Part shown: positions 12,401 to 32,756 of the stretch, one piece after another | Position numbering within the stretch: the stretch's first letter is position 1 | How the letters are laid out: each line of letters begins with the position of its first letter | Assembly (NCBI GenBank): GCA_964035545.1 | Contig: OZ037767.1 | Coordinates: 30,556,128-30,620,127, forward strand | Origin: Bugula neritina | Taxonomy: Eukaryota; Bryozoa; Gymnolaemata; Cheilostomatida; Bugulidae | DNA: 64,000 nucleotides | Direction: 5' to 3' | Notes under the pieces: model-generated | Told to the model about the DNA's origin: nothing | The model's input: the letters and a program-made list of their open reading frames with translations, nothing else | Databases searched by the model: none | Translations under genes and position numbers: made by a program

Positions 12401-14478
12401 GTGTCTGTCTGTGTGTCACAATGACACCGGAGACCTCCTAGTGATTGGCACTACAGAAGGGCAGTTCATGGTTATGGATGCAAATGATGGATCTCATGTT
12501 GCTACAATACAAGTTGGGCATGGAGCCGTCGACTCTACAAAGTTCTCACCTGGTAGGTTATACTCTCAGGCTATCTTCTTAGCCTCAACTGGACAACTCC
12601 AATCTGTTTTATCTGTGGTGGTCTAGTGCACCTTCAACTATACTCAGTGAGAGGTTGGATTGATCAGAATCTTTCGCTAGAAACAATTTCTGCTATGTCC
12701 ACTTATCCTTTTATTAGAAAAGCATTATAATATAAAAATCATCCATGAATTATAAATACTTTTATGTTTAATAATAATCAAGAACCAATCAGAAACATCT
12801 CTTGACTACATTTGTACATAATTACAATATTTATTCTGCAACAGCACTACTATTATATTGCTACAACATATTTTTGTTGTGAACAGCTAAAAAGAAAGTG
12901 GCAAGGCGATTAAACATTGTCTGCGTCACTATGTCACCAGGTACGGTACTGCTGCACCACACGACTGGCCAGCTGGCACTTCCGAATCATTAGTTTGATT
13001 GCGTGTCTCTCATGTGTCATAATTTCAACTAACATTTACTTCAACATTTTCAGTTAGTGCTGCTTCGTGTCAAGATTGTTGCTTGTCCTTCAATCCAACT
13101 AATTATGCTTTTTGTTGACTAATTCTTGCCGTCTCTTTGAGGCTAGTTCTGATGGGTAACTATTTGACCCACCAGTTCTTAAAGAAGTTATATACATTAC
13201 TTATATTGATATTCATGCTGTTTGTCATACTACTGATTTTGTAGCTAACTGATTGTCCAACTATAAACTACACTGTAAAGTGTACGTTAATAATATCCGA
13301 GAATACTAAATCTTTGGAGGCTGCGTAACAGCTGAACCGAGATCTTCATACAATTGCACTGGTTTCAAACTATTTTGTATGATCACAACCTGATGTCACC
13401 GCGCGTTAACTTACATTCCATTTAGTTAGTAATGATACCTCAAGAATTCATCCCCTAGCAAGTATAAAGTAACTCCGAATGTAACTGTGTTACAGATGGT
13501 AGACTGCTGGCAATGGGAGCCCAAGATGGCAACATATACATCTACAGCGTCGCAGATGGCGGCCATTTCTTCCGGAAGTATCGAGACGGGTCTCTCAAAG
13601 GACACAAGAACTTTGTCATGCAGATTGACTGGTCAGACGACTCTGAATATATACAGAGTGTGTCTGGCAACTATGACCTCATGTTCTGTGAGTATTCCCT
13701 ACTCAGTTCTCCTTTATGAGGAGACAACTCTTAAAATACAATAAATTTCAGTCTATTTTCATTTCAGTATTTATGTCATTTTAATGTGCAAAACATGCGA
13801 GCATATATTTGGTGGAAATTATAAACTATAGGTTTTCCGATATGTGCTTAAGCTGATGCATCATTTTAAATTGATGGTAGCACTTTATGATAGAGATGAA
13901 ACATATTAACAGGGAATGTATACGAGATGCAACGAGAACAAGACCCGGCAGTGATAAGAGATATTTCTTGGGCTACTCAGTCATGTGTTTTGGGCTATAG
14001 TACAGCAGGAGCATGGACCCACCTAGAGGAAGATGGTGAGGACATCAATATTGTGTGCAAGAGTAGTTACGAGGACTACTTAGCTGTGGGAGACAATCAA
14101 GGAGCGTTGAGGATTTTCAAATATCCAACTTCAGCTTCAAAGGTGCATAAACTACTGTTGTAATTTAAATTCAGTTACTATGTTACATCATACCTTATAC
14201 ACTGGTTTTAATAAAGTTGCTTACGATTATTTCTTATTTAACGTTTAAACTTTATAAAAATCTAAGTAATTTCAGCAGTGTAATATAATTAGGAATTTAA
14301 GACAGCAGCTAATATTTTTCTTTTTCTTCTTCAGCCTGATTTCTACGAGAAAAAGGTCTACTCGTCCCATGTTACTAATGTCAAGTTCATGTTTGATGAT
14401 AGTTATTTACTCTCTACCGGAGGTATAGATGCCGGGTTGATGCAGTGGGTTTTAGTCGACTCCAAAACACCACGATAA
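420..14478 (+). CDS. DCX-EMAP: Doublecortin-domain EMAP (DCX-EMAP), 5'-partial, about 21 exons
   Basis: This is a microtubule-binding protein of the EMAP/EML family with N-terminal tandem doublecortin domains; the Drosophila member acts in cilia of mechanosensory neurons. Exons read in phase: 420-595, 1646-1814, 2809-2910, 3312-3467, 4021-4143, 4944-5148, 5449-5652, 5931-5951, 6833-6886, 7120-7342, 7637-7811, 8240-8335, 9581-9736, 9915-10075, 10848-10960, 11328-11458, 11760-11891, 12396-12552, 13496-13687, 13913-14142, 14335-14478 (TAA). They give 1039 residues, all introns GT-AG. Visible domains: an acidic leader; DCX1 (about 60-150, [18 protein letters not shown]); DCX2 (about 186-270, PRVLTI); a basic linker; the HELP motif (about 395-470, [11 protein letters not shown]); then WD40 repeats forming the EML double propeller ([27 protein letters not shown]). 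An extra in-phase exon, 12887-12940, may be alternative. The start codon is outside the window or not identifiable. The gene converges on SYF2. Confidence 0.93.
853..868. repeat. poly-C tract
   Basis: A run of 16 C residues lies in the first DCX-EMAP intron of the window. It is a simple homopolymer, and its length may be uncertain from sequencing. Confidence 0.9.
2972..3205. repeat. minisatellite of CTACAGTTACT units
   Basis: About a dozen degenerate units of roughly 15-24 bp, each containing CTACAGTTACT or CTACAGTCACT preceded by T-rich sequence, lie in the DCX-EMAP intron 2911-3311. Each unit looks like a short 3' splice site (pyrimidines plus CTACAG). The real acceptor of this intron, at 3310-3311, is also CTACAG, but it is about 100 bp beyond the array. 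Confidence 0.85.
3494..3797. repeat. minisatellite, ~30-36-bp units with GTGTAGTGTGGATCCACATG
   Basis: About nine copies of a 30-36-bp unit carry the core GTGTAGTGTGGATCCACATG, with G/T and GGATCC/GAATTC variants between units. The array starts about 25 bp after the 5' splice site at 3468 in the DCX-EMAP intron 3468-4020. No coding role is seen. Confidence 0.9.
4679..4903. repeat. CA-rich microsatellite (ACACAC/GCACAC/TCACAA)
   Basis: A compound dinucleotide-type repeat of CACA runs interrupted by G and T every 6-10 bases lies at the end of a DCX-EMAP intron, about 40 bp before the exon at 4944. His/Thr-rich and Cys/Val-rich open frames across it are translation artefacts of the repeat. Confidence 0.95.
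5931..5951 (+). other. DCX-EMAP: 21-nt microexon of DCX-EMAP
   Basis: A 21-nt exon is flanked by a strong acceptor (ATTTTCTTAG) and a GTAATT donor. It has phase 1 on both sides and encodes about 7 residues (GSVDQTR) between the basic linker and the HELP region. Skipping it keeps the frame, so it could be regulated. Confidence 0.7.
8395..8736. mobile_element. 342-bp MITE with ~75-bp terminal inverted repeats
   Basis: The left end (TTAGCCTAGGGCCACACTGT) and the right end are inverted copies, and the match continues with few changes for about 75 bp, including CGCATGCGAAAATT, CACAAGTAGCAAAGG and GTCCACTGT. The interior has no open frame, so it is a non-autonomous DNA transposon. Flanking TA or TTA/TAA suggests a TA-type target, but no long duplication is visible and the superfamily is unassigned. 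It lies in the DCX-EMAP intron 8336-9580. Confidence 0.9.
9481..9580 (+). repeat. triplicated branch-point/pyrimidine segment abutting a 3' splice site
   Basis: Three 31-bp units lie at 9481-9511, 9512-9542 and 9543-9573, immediately before TCTTTAG and the exon at 9581. Units 2 and 3 contain TACTAAC, a perfect branch-point consensus, and all units end in a C-rich pyrimidine run. The last copy puts the branch adenosine about 28 nt from the acceptor AG; the others are 31 and 62 nt further upstream. Confidence 0.9.
10092..10388. repeat. 17-bp minisatellite (TATATGATACACTGTAC)
   Basis: About 17 nearly identical 17-bp units, with GATACA/GCTACA/AATACA variants, lie in the DCX-EMAP intron 10076-10847. 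They start about 15 bp after the 5' splice site. The low divergence suggests a young array. Confidence 0.95.
12887..12940 (+). other. DCX-EMAP: Probable cassette exon in a WD40 blade of DCX-EMAP
   Basis: A 54-nt segment is flanked by AACAG and GTACGG, open in the gene's frame, with phase 1 on both sides. It would insert 18 residues ([18 protein letters not shown]) into the WD repeat between FSP and DGRLLAMG. The inserted piece ends in SP just like the upstream exon, so either isoform continues as SPDGRLL. The skipped form matches the usual WD40 pattern. Confidence 0.5.
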
Positions 14479-15194
14479 GCCGTTAAGTGTTACTTATCAA
14501 CATTATTCATGTTAAAATATAGCGCCAACTCTTTTTTAAGTCTATGAAATTTTCTATATCGTAGTATGCTTATCATATCAAGTGCTTTAATAGATAATGT
14601 TGATATATAGTTTCTACTTTTGCTTAATTTTATAAAATGTAGTCCTGGCTAATACTCCTAGACCCATACATACTGCCAGAGAATCTTATTCATATAGCAA
14701 TCACTTGTTGACATTATTTCTCTCACAATATTATAACCATTTTCTATCATTTCTCTCCTAACCACTGGCAATGAGTAACTCATCAACAAAATATTCTATT
14801 TTTCTAAAGAATGATTCATATTTGTCTGTTAACCAATAATTGCCTTCTTAAATGTTTGTTTATTTTTCACACTAAGAAAGCTAACATAAGTTTAGTACTT
14901 CGCAGTTACATTTTTTACAGCAGAGCTATTTTTATGACACTAAATTAGTATTTAGTAATGTATAAATATTTACAATATCTCATTTCACGACACATTATTT
15001 TCTTTCAAGTCAATAAATTGCTTCCATTACTAAAAATGTTGGCAATCGTGAATTCAAACCAATAAAATAACTTCTATATACAGTTTATAGGAGAATATAA
15101 GAGTTGCCATGGAGACCGTGTACTAACTAGAGAGCAAAGTCTCGTGATGTGGAGTTGTCTTACTTCATAAGTGAAGTGCTGACAACCCTCCGAA
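14479..15194. other. Convergent 3' UTR region of DCX-EMAP and SYF2
   Basis: The stop codons of two tail-to-tail genes are separated by 716 bp of AT-rich DNA. Candidate polyadenylation hexamers are AATAAA at 15012-15017 (+, for DCX-EMAP) and TTTATT at 14859-14864 (AATAAA on -, for SYF2). If both are used, the two 3' UTRs overlap. No other gene is seen. Confidence 0.5.
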
Positions 15195-17123
15195 CTATAA
15201 TGCTGTCCCTCGTTCCAGATTCTGTTTAATTTCTGTTGTGTATTTACCATAAAACCTCTCCAATTTCTGGTTGAATTTAGCATTTCTGGTGTTGATATAA
15301 TCAATATCTGCATCTTCATCATGTGTCCTTCGTCTAGTATATTTCGATCTTTTCTCAATCCTACAACAAATTATTAAACTCGTTTCTCCATACACAGTAT
15401 TGACTGAACTACATTCCGTTTAAATCATAAAACATGGTGTGTATTTGAAAATCCTTGAACATGATTTTACAAGGCAAGTCTTTATTTCAGTGACTAGTAG
15501 TCTTTCTCTTTCAAATCATTACAAAGTTGCAAAACCTGACGACTGGCAGTAACAAAGTTTTATAGAAAGAAAAGGTCAGCCTTTGGTGTTTGAAACAAGT
15601 ATAGGCAGAGAGAAGGTCTACTCACTGTTTCTCCAAGTCATCCACCATCCTGTCTATACCATCTTCGGTGTCTTTATGCATTTCCTCTAAACCCAAAGTG
15701 TTGACGTCTGCATAGAAGCTGTCTCCCCTGTAAGAAGACAACTTCACTGAAAACTCAACAGACGCTCTATAAAACCATAAACTAAGCGAGAGCTGATGAC
15801 GCTACCTCAATACAGGAAAACAACTTACATCTTCTCTTTCTTCTCGGCGTACTCCTTCATGTCTGGTTTGAAGGCCTTAGTTAGTCTAGTATTCTGTCTG
15901 GCAGTCATCTCCTCATATGCTAAAAGTACGTGCTCAGTGTTACACTTGTTCTACTGTTTCCAATATTTGAGTATCTCAAATATTAATATAATGAAGTATA
16001 TATAATATATAACATACTATATAGTATAACATACAATATATAATACAATAAAATATTATTACATTATAAGATAATATACAATATAATATACCATTAAATT
16101 ATCAATATCACTGTATGCGTGTGTGTCTATCAACACTTACTTGAGAATCCAGTTATAGGCTTAGCTTTCTTTCTCTTATGAAAGTCTCTTTCTGCCTCAT
16201 CCGCTTGAACATCCAACACCTTCATTCTGTCATAGTCCTGTCCTGTTACAATCAGTTCAATACACAGTACAGTAATTCAGTCGGACACTTATTACAGCAA
16301 ATAAGCAAGTATTTCAAAAAAGATCTCTTTATTGTATTCCAATGCATGCAAATTCTGTTTAGTAATAATTAATATGAGAACTCGTTTTAAAGGTTCGATT
16401 GTCATGCAAACAAATAGAACCTTTTTAAGTATTACAGAGAGTGTGTGAGATCATCATCTATGTATCTGATTATATTGATAATAATCAGAGTAAGAGTTCA
16501 TGAATAGCCATTGGGTAGATAACTTCTTATAAGTTACCTAACCGATGAATACAACAGTACTTTATTGAGTAGTAATGCATATGAACACTAAATGTATACA
16601 TAATCTGTAAAAATTGATTGAAATAACCTTTGGCCTTGCACTCTCTCTTTTTCTCTGCTTCCTGTTCCTCCCACTCCAGCCTCTTCCTTTTAGCCTCGAT
16701 GTTTACTGGCTCCTTGTTACGTTTATCCTCTTCCACTACCTCGCCATGGTTTAGCTTCCTTGCTTCGTTCTGAGACAATATAAGAAAATTAGGTAACACA
16801 ACTACTAGTAAGCTGATATATCATATATTTTACGTGCAGTGTGGTAGCAAAGCTTGAAATATTTACACATGCAATGAACAAGCAAATGATAGTGTTGGGA
16901 TAAACATAAATTCTCACCCTTTTTAAATGTAATTCTCTCAGCCTTTTGAGTCTTTCATCGTGTTTAGAAACAGATGATTCAGCTGAAGTCTAAAAGTCAT
17001 AGCAAAGAAGTCAATAGAATGAGTTGAAGTGAGAAGCGAACATAACAAGTATGCATAGACAGTACAAAAATTGACAAATGCATAAGAAAAATGTGATTTC
17101 AAAAGTTTACTCACCGATGCCAT
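15195..17123 (-). CDS. SYF2: Pre-mRNA-splicing factor SYF2
   Basis: SYF2 is a nuclear spliceosome component associated with the NineTeen/Prp19-related complex and Cwc2/Isy1-type factors. Exons on the minus strand, in transcript order: 17115-17123, 16918-16989, 16628-16769, 16141-16242, 15829-15919, 15626-15727, 15195-15360 (TAG). The product is 227 residues, close to the usual ~240. Diagnostic motifs are RNEARKLNH and VVEEDKR near residues 27-43, [36 protein letters not shown], and the C-terminal block DADIDYIN...AKFN...ERFYGKYT and [11 protein letters not shown]. The protein is highly charged and helical throughout. The ATG is on a 9-nt coding piece (Met-Ala-Ser) before the first intron. All introns are GT-AG. 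Confidence 0.96.
15998..16110. repeat. AT-rich simple repeat (ATACTATATAGTATAACATA)
   Basis: A low-complexity TATA/ATAC tract with internal palindromes lies in the SYF2 intron 15920-16140. No function is visible. Confidence 0.7.
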
Positions 17124-18460
17124 GAAGTAAAATGTTGATTTGGTATTCGTGTAACAGAAATAGACAAGAATTCCTACAAACATTAACCAGAATGAGAATA
17201 GCTCAAGTGTGCCGATAAAGTAAAGCATATAAGCCTTGCCAACAGTGTTTAGAAGTACTGATGGTATGCAATCAACAATCTAAAGCTTGTCAGTATGATA
17301 GCTTAGTCAGCATGTATAAGACCATTGATTAACTAAAGAATAAGCAGAATTGTCAACATGCCAGTAAATTTACATTTAAACTGAAAAAACTCAGTTTAGA
17401 ACTAAAAAATATCCCCATGTTCAGCTTCATGTTAGCACAGACTGACAGTTACTAGCTGATTGAAATGAATGCCTTTACTTTTAGATTCTATGTGGCCATC
17501 GAGCTCGTGCTCAACAAGTGGTTAAATAACTGACCAAGCACAAAAAAAGATAGTCATAGTAAAAATATTAATAATGCTTACTCTAAATCTAATTCAATAT
17601 CATACTCGTACTAATATTCATATTGGTATTCATACTCATTCAGTCATTATCATTATGATGGTCTGTTGAAGTATTTACATGGTTAGGTTGAGAATGAAAT
17701 CCAACTTTAAAAGCAAGACTTAGACTTAGAGTAAACGCATATCACAATCACAAACTATAGTATAAAGTAAAAATTGAGCCAGGTATTGTTTATTTTAGCA
17801 TTACACTTTTACAGTCACAGTTTGAGTTCATACTACACTTGAAGTGAATAAGTATAACAGCAACGTCTAACACTAACACAGTAACAACTTCATAAAAAAA
17901 CTTAAATTGAAAATCACACATACAAATTAAAATAACAAACTATAACTCATTAAATTTAATAGTAATTACTAAAAATATAAGTATAGGTATAATTTTCATT
18001 ATCACTAATACTTTAATAGTAATAGTGTGATAAACTTGTGGGTACTGAATGCAACTAGTGCTTGAAAATGCTCTTTGTAAGAGAGAACAAGGTTTGAAGT
18101 AGTGTAGATGATAGCAATCTTTATTGAAGAGTATAAAATCTGCTCCTTTTCAAGCGAGCTCCAGTAGTAGACTGAACTACACTGGAACTCGCTGGCTTTT
18201 ATATACAGAGAACAAAGAAAGATTCCTTTGTTGCCAATCGGGCAACGTTAGTAAAAGAAAAGCAACATTAGTAAAAGAAATATTACATAACTTCAGAATG
18301 CGTATTCCGTGCAATTACATTATGCTGAAAGCTTTAACAACAATCATAAGACTTAGGCATTAGAAAGCTACCTCACTTAGTTATAATTACAGCATTCAAA
18401 ATGATACGCAATAAGTAATTATAATACTGATGCACACAGTTACTTCAGAACAAATAGAGG

Positions 18461-18725
18461 ATGAAAATCCATTACAATAGCATTATGATTACTATTAGTA
18501 TTAGTATTACTCATACTGTCAGTGTCTTCTATCAGTATAACTATCAATATGAATATCAGTATCAGACTATGACTAAGACTATCACTATCAGTAAAGAGTA
18601 TGAGTATCACTATCATCATCATTATCATTATGACTTTGAGTATCAGTATGACTATCACTATGAAGTGACTATCTCTATGACTATCACTATGAGTATGACT
18701 ATGAGACTGAGTATGAGCATCAGTT
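18461..18725. repeat. Degenerate hexanucleotide repeat (TATGAG/TATCAC/TATGAC)
   Basis: Units of TAT plus three variable bases repeat with period 6 for about 250 bp. Related, shorter stretches occur at 17590-17660, 52040-52165 and 63170-63400. Tyr-rich open frames across these arrays are artefacts of the period. Confidence 0.85.
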
Positions 18726-21700
18726 TAGCTTCAAGTACATCGGTGGATAATCATTATGATTATGTCCAACTCTATAAATTGTGATTTAATTTGAATAATA
18801 ATTGTTGATAATAATTACTAATATTATTAATAATTATTATTAATATTATTATTATAATATAAATATCAACAATAAATTTAATCATCGAACCCCAGGCAAT
18901 AATTATTTTCAAGAAAAACCTGTCTAGAAACAATTTACTGAAGTTGAATTATCTTGACCATTAAAATAAAATAAATATACATTGATAAAATTTCATTTTA
19001 ATAATCTTGACCATAATGATAATGAGATAGTCACTTTATAGTTTAAAAAATATTGAAACTGAAAGGCTCAATTTGATAAACGAGAACAAAAACGGAAATG
19101 GCAAGTAAGCCCTATTTTCTTAAAAAGAATTATTTAGGTTCAATGGTTAGGTTGTGTGTCAGATTTGCTTCAAATCAATTCTTGGAGCTCAATGCTGCTA
19201 TGTATTATATAACTAACCATACTATAGCCAACGAGGACAATTTTTTCTTTTTTCTTAAATGAATACGTATGCTCAAACTGTCCAAATTCAAAGTCGATCA
19301 TCATTGACTTAGAATTAGTAGTACCATATCATTCTTATAATATTTATAATTATAGCATTGTCATTATGATTAGTAGCTCTAAATTAAAATGCAATTATTT
19401 AATAAGTGACGAATAATAATTTCATTTTATAATAATTATCAACAGTAAACTAAAAGTAAAACAGTTTGAGAATGAGTTAGTGTTACACTTTGACTTAGTC
19501 TTACAGTTACACAGTTACAACTACAAGTTACAGCACTATAACTATTGCTTTATTAGTATTACTTATTAGTATTACTGTTAATATTAGAGTATTACTATTT
19601 ATTATTATTAGTATTCCTATTAATTAATGAGACTGCATTAGACATAGTGATAGTGTAACAATAATAAATTAATATTACTTTTTCAGTTTTTGTAATGTTA
19701 ACCTACCAGGCTAAGCTCCAGAGACAGAGTGTTTTGTGTTGGCGTTCGTTCGGCTATCATTTGTCAGTAGCTTTAGTACCTGCTACTTGTAGCTTGTCAA
19801 CATCAGATCATCCTACACTTTTATGATAATCTTTGAATTAGAATGCCTTTGAGGATATCGAACACTCCAAAACACTGGAATCTGGAGGTTATAGAAACCG
19901 AAGTGCCTCATAGTCATTGACATTTTGTTTACAGTAACAGTGTGAAATTTTGTTTGAATACAGTTTCAGTTTGAGTATGAGGTTAGCGGATAGGTATTGT
20001 AATTGTGTTTAATTTATTTATATGCGTCCTCTGGTTATACTAGTTAATTGGCATTTCGATATGATGATTTACACTTACAGATGTTAGCTCTCTGTGAGCA
20101 GCAGACCTAAAGCTAATGGTTATGAACATATTTTGGCGATCCCTTATGATTTCATTGTATGCTATTAAAACCCCAAGTGCTGAGTGTTCCTCCTGCAGGG
20201 TTTTCATGAGACAATTTAGTCGATAAATCTTGCACCTCTGTTTGCGAGGCTACAGACAAGTTGAGATCATGCCTCAGTGATACTTCCAGGTTTCTCGTCC
20301 CCTTATTCCAGCAATAAATCAAGCAATCCTGTGATGTATTGTTTCTGGCTAATGTTGGACCGATACAGTGTCTGCATTGTTGTTGAATCACTAACAGTTA
20401 CCTTAAATGTTTCAGTCTTATAGGCTGTAGACTTATTTAATGTAATAATTATTGTTAAGGTCAGCTTTGTACATGGTGATAATCATGATGATGATGAACA
20501 GACATCTCATAGGTCTTACTTATTATTACCATGTAGTTATTTTCAGGTGCTTAACTTATGTAAATCAAAATGTTTATAATTGCAGTGTAAATTATTTAAC
20601 ACCTCATTATTATGTTTATAATAATAATTGTCTCTATCATTATGCAACGGTTTACTTAGTGTACAACTGTAAGTGCTGCCCGTGTCATCTAAATATTTCC
20701 CAGTGCATACAGTACAATAGAATTGATTACCTGTAATTACTGCAGTTGCTCAACTATTTATCTCAACTTGGAGTGGATGTCACACCTGCCCCTCCTTACA
20801 GACAAAGAACCTCTAGCTATTTATATGGCTGTGTATTATGTAGTAGTAAGCATTCTACTGATGTATTTTGTACTGGAAACTATTCTACAATAAAGATCTA
20901 TCTGGACTGAAGCAAACTATACAGACTACTAGCATTCTTTTCTCAATGAGTGGGTTAAAGTCTCAACAGCAGAACTGCTTATTATTTAGAATTTTGGTTA
21001 TTAATATTTATTTTTAATTTTAATCATCTTAATCTAGTACTTAACATATGTGGTATAGTAATGAATACATGACCTAAATTTCAATAAAGTAAAAATTCAA
21101 CTTACGTATCAACTTCTGCATTTATTTGCAATAGTCTGTAACAGTATCATAATTATTTATTCAAGATATCTGTGAAATATCAAATTATTGATTATGGGCA
21201 ATTTTTTATTTTAAATTTGTTTATTATCAAGAAGGTAAAAGTATTAGTAATTTAGGAATTATATTATCTATAGTCTATACATATGCGGATTAGATGACAG
21301 GGCGAGTGTTTTGTTTTCCCTCCACCCTATCACTCAACCCAATCTAATCTCTCATGACATTTCTTGTCATTCACTTTAACATACCCTTTTTCTCTTGGCC
21401 TGAGGTTATTGTAGCATCGTTACGTTTTTATACTAAAATATACCCACAAGTTAAACTGTGTGAAAAATATTGTGCACCGATTCATTTTTCTTATGCTGAA
21501 CAAAAACCTATCAACATTGTATATTCAATAACTCTGACTTCTTCAATTTAAATTTTGTTTGTTTTAAAAACATGTTTTTTAAGGTTTAAAGGGCTGTCAT
21601 AATTTTGAATAATGTTTGATTATAATTATGGTGATGGGTGGGCTTTTTACTAAGATTTAAGGCTAAAAAAGAAATCTGTTTAAGTCTCTCTACACTATGC

Positions 21701-22085
21701 TAGGCTGCAGACAGTAAATGTTGGTTATGCAGGAAGATCTTAGCTTAAATATAAAATGAAATATTTTCTAACTTTAATCAACTGGTTTTCTGATTAGGAG
21801 ACATAAACAAATTATGTAATATTTCTAGATGCTGTGTACTCTGTGAGATAAATATTTGTGCAGATATTAGTGTGTGGTATATTTGGTGAACTCTGTTGAT
21901 AATATAATATATTACCACTTAGCTTGTGTGGTTGAACACTTGCAAAGTATATCTAACTTAATAAATGTACTTCACTGTTTCATTGGACATTTATAATTAG
22001 CTCTACGAATTAAAAGTTAGTTTCTTTTTTATTATCAAGTATGAGCACCCTGCACCAAACCTTCGCAGTGACTTTTTCTCTTATA

Positions 22086-22302
22086 AAAAACTCACGCAAG
22101 TTTATAGTCGCTATCCCTGTGAGAAACCTCTGATGGTAAGGGTTTTTGCTAGAACGGGCTAAGGACTTGTTTAAATGAGGCACAGGAGCAATTATGACTG
22201 GATGCTCTTCCTAACATCACCAATGGCCTTTGTCGGGGTTCAAACCCACAACTTCGTGTTCACAAAGCAAACGCTTTAACCCCTAGACCATGGCTGCTCC
22301 CT
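22086..22302 (-). mobile_element. tRNA-derived SINE, 17-bp target-site duplication
   Basis: A 217-bp element on the minus strand is flanked by perfect 17-bp direct repeats, TGACTTTTTCTCTTATA, at 22069-22085 and 22303-22319. Its 5' head is tRNA-like: GGGAGCAGCCATGGTCTAGG near 22302-22282, with an A-box-like TGGTCTAGGGGTT at 22290-22278 and a B-box-like GGTTTGAACCC at 22246-22236, at tRNA spacing. The body is unrelated to tRNA. The 3' end is T-rich rather than a clear poly(A). A functional tRNA gene is unlikely, because the 3' half does not complete an acceptor stem. Confidence 0.88.
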
Positions 22303-22771
22303 TGACTTTTTCTCTTATACTATATTTAAATTCATTTCAGTTAAAATATTTTTTTCCATCTAAATTATCTTTTTCCCTTCAATTTAATTTTATCTTCAAA
22401 GCTCTTATGGTATTATTTAAGATCTTATCATAAACTTAGTCTACAGTTGAAGTTCTATGCTTTCTACAATTCATTTGAGAACTCCCTGAACATATTTACA
22501 TTCAGAAGCTGATACAACGGTAATATTCATAAATAATAAATAATAAATACCATTATTGTTATATTTGTTGTCTTTTGTTATCTTGCAAATGTATAATATT
22601 TTAGTTTTATGGTGCTAAAAATGCCTATACACTGTTCGCTAATATTAGCCTTGGTTGAGTCATACATCTCAAATAAATCTCATTTAGGGTGACACAGCCT
22701 GTGTCCCGACCCATCAGCTCTGTGAGTAGTTATCTGATATGTGAATTATTGAGTGTGATTTTCTCTTGTAG

Positions 22772-32756
<9,985 letters not shown>

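Larger units (their letters stand above)
17124..22771. other. Divergent intergenic region between SYF2 and the mannosidase
   Basis: About 5.6 kb of AT-rich DNA separates two head-to-head genes. It holds a hexanucleotide-type repeat (18461-18725), an AT tract (18781-18870) and a SINE (22086-22302). Between about 19700 and 20910 composition is less AT-rich, with a consensus AATAAA at 20889-20894, so a non-coding transcript or decayed gene is possible; no exon chain or known domain could be built. Open frames here are short and lack splice support. Confidence 0.6.

Noticed and set aside
18440-18784. Tyr/His-rich and Ile/Leu-rich frames
   Set aside because: They are translation of a period-6 repeat, with no start context or splice partners.
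20152-20391. Minus-strand frame of 79 codons
   Set aside because: No recognised domain, no splice continuation; possibly a relic but not supportable as a gene.
22230-22302. tRNA gene
   Set aside because: A and B boxes are present, but the acceptor stem is not completed and the unit is inside a 217-bp element with a target duplication, so it was called a SINE.
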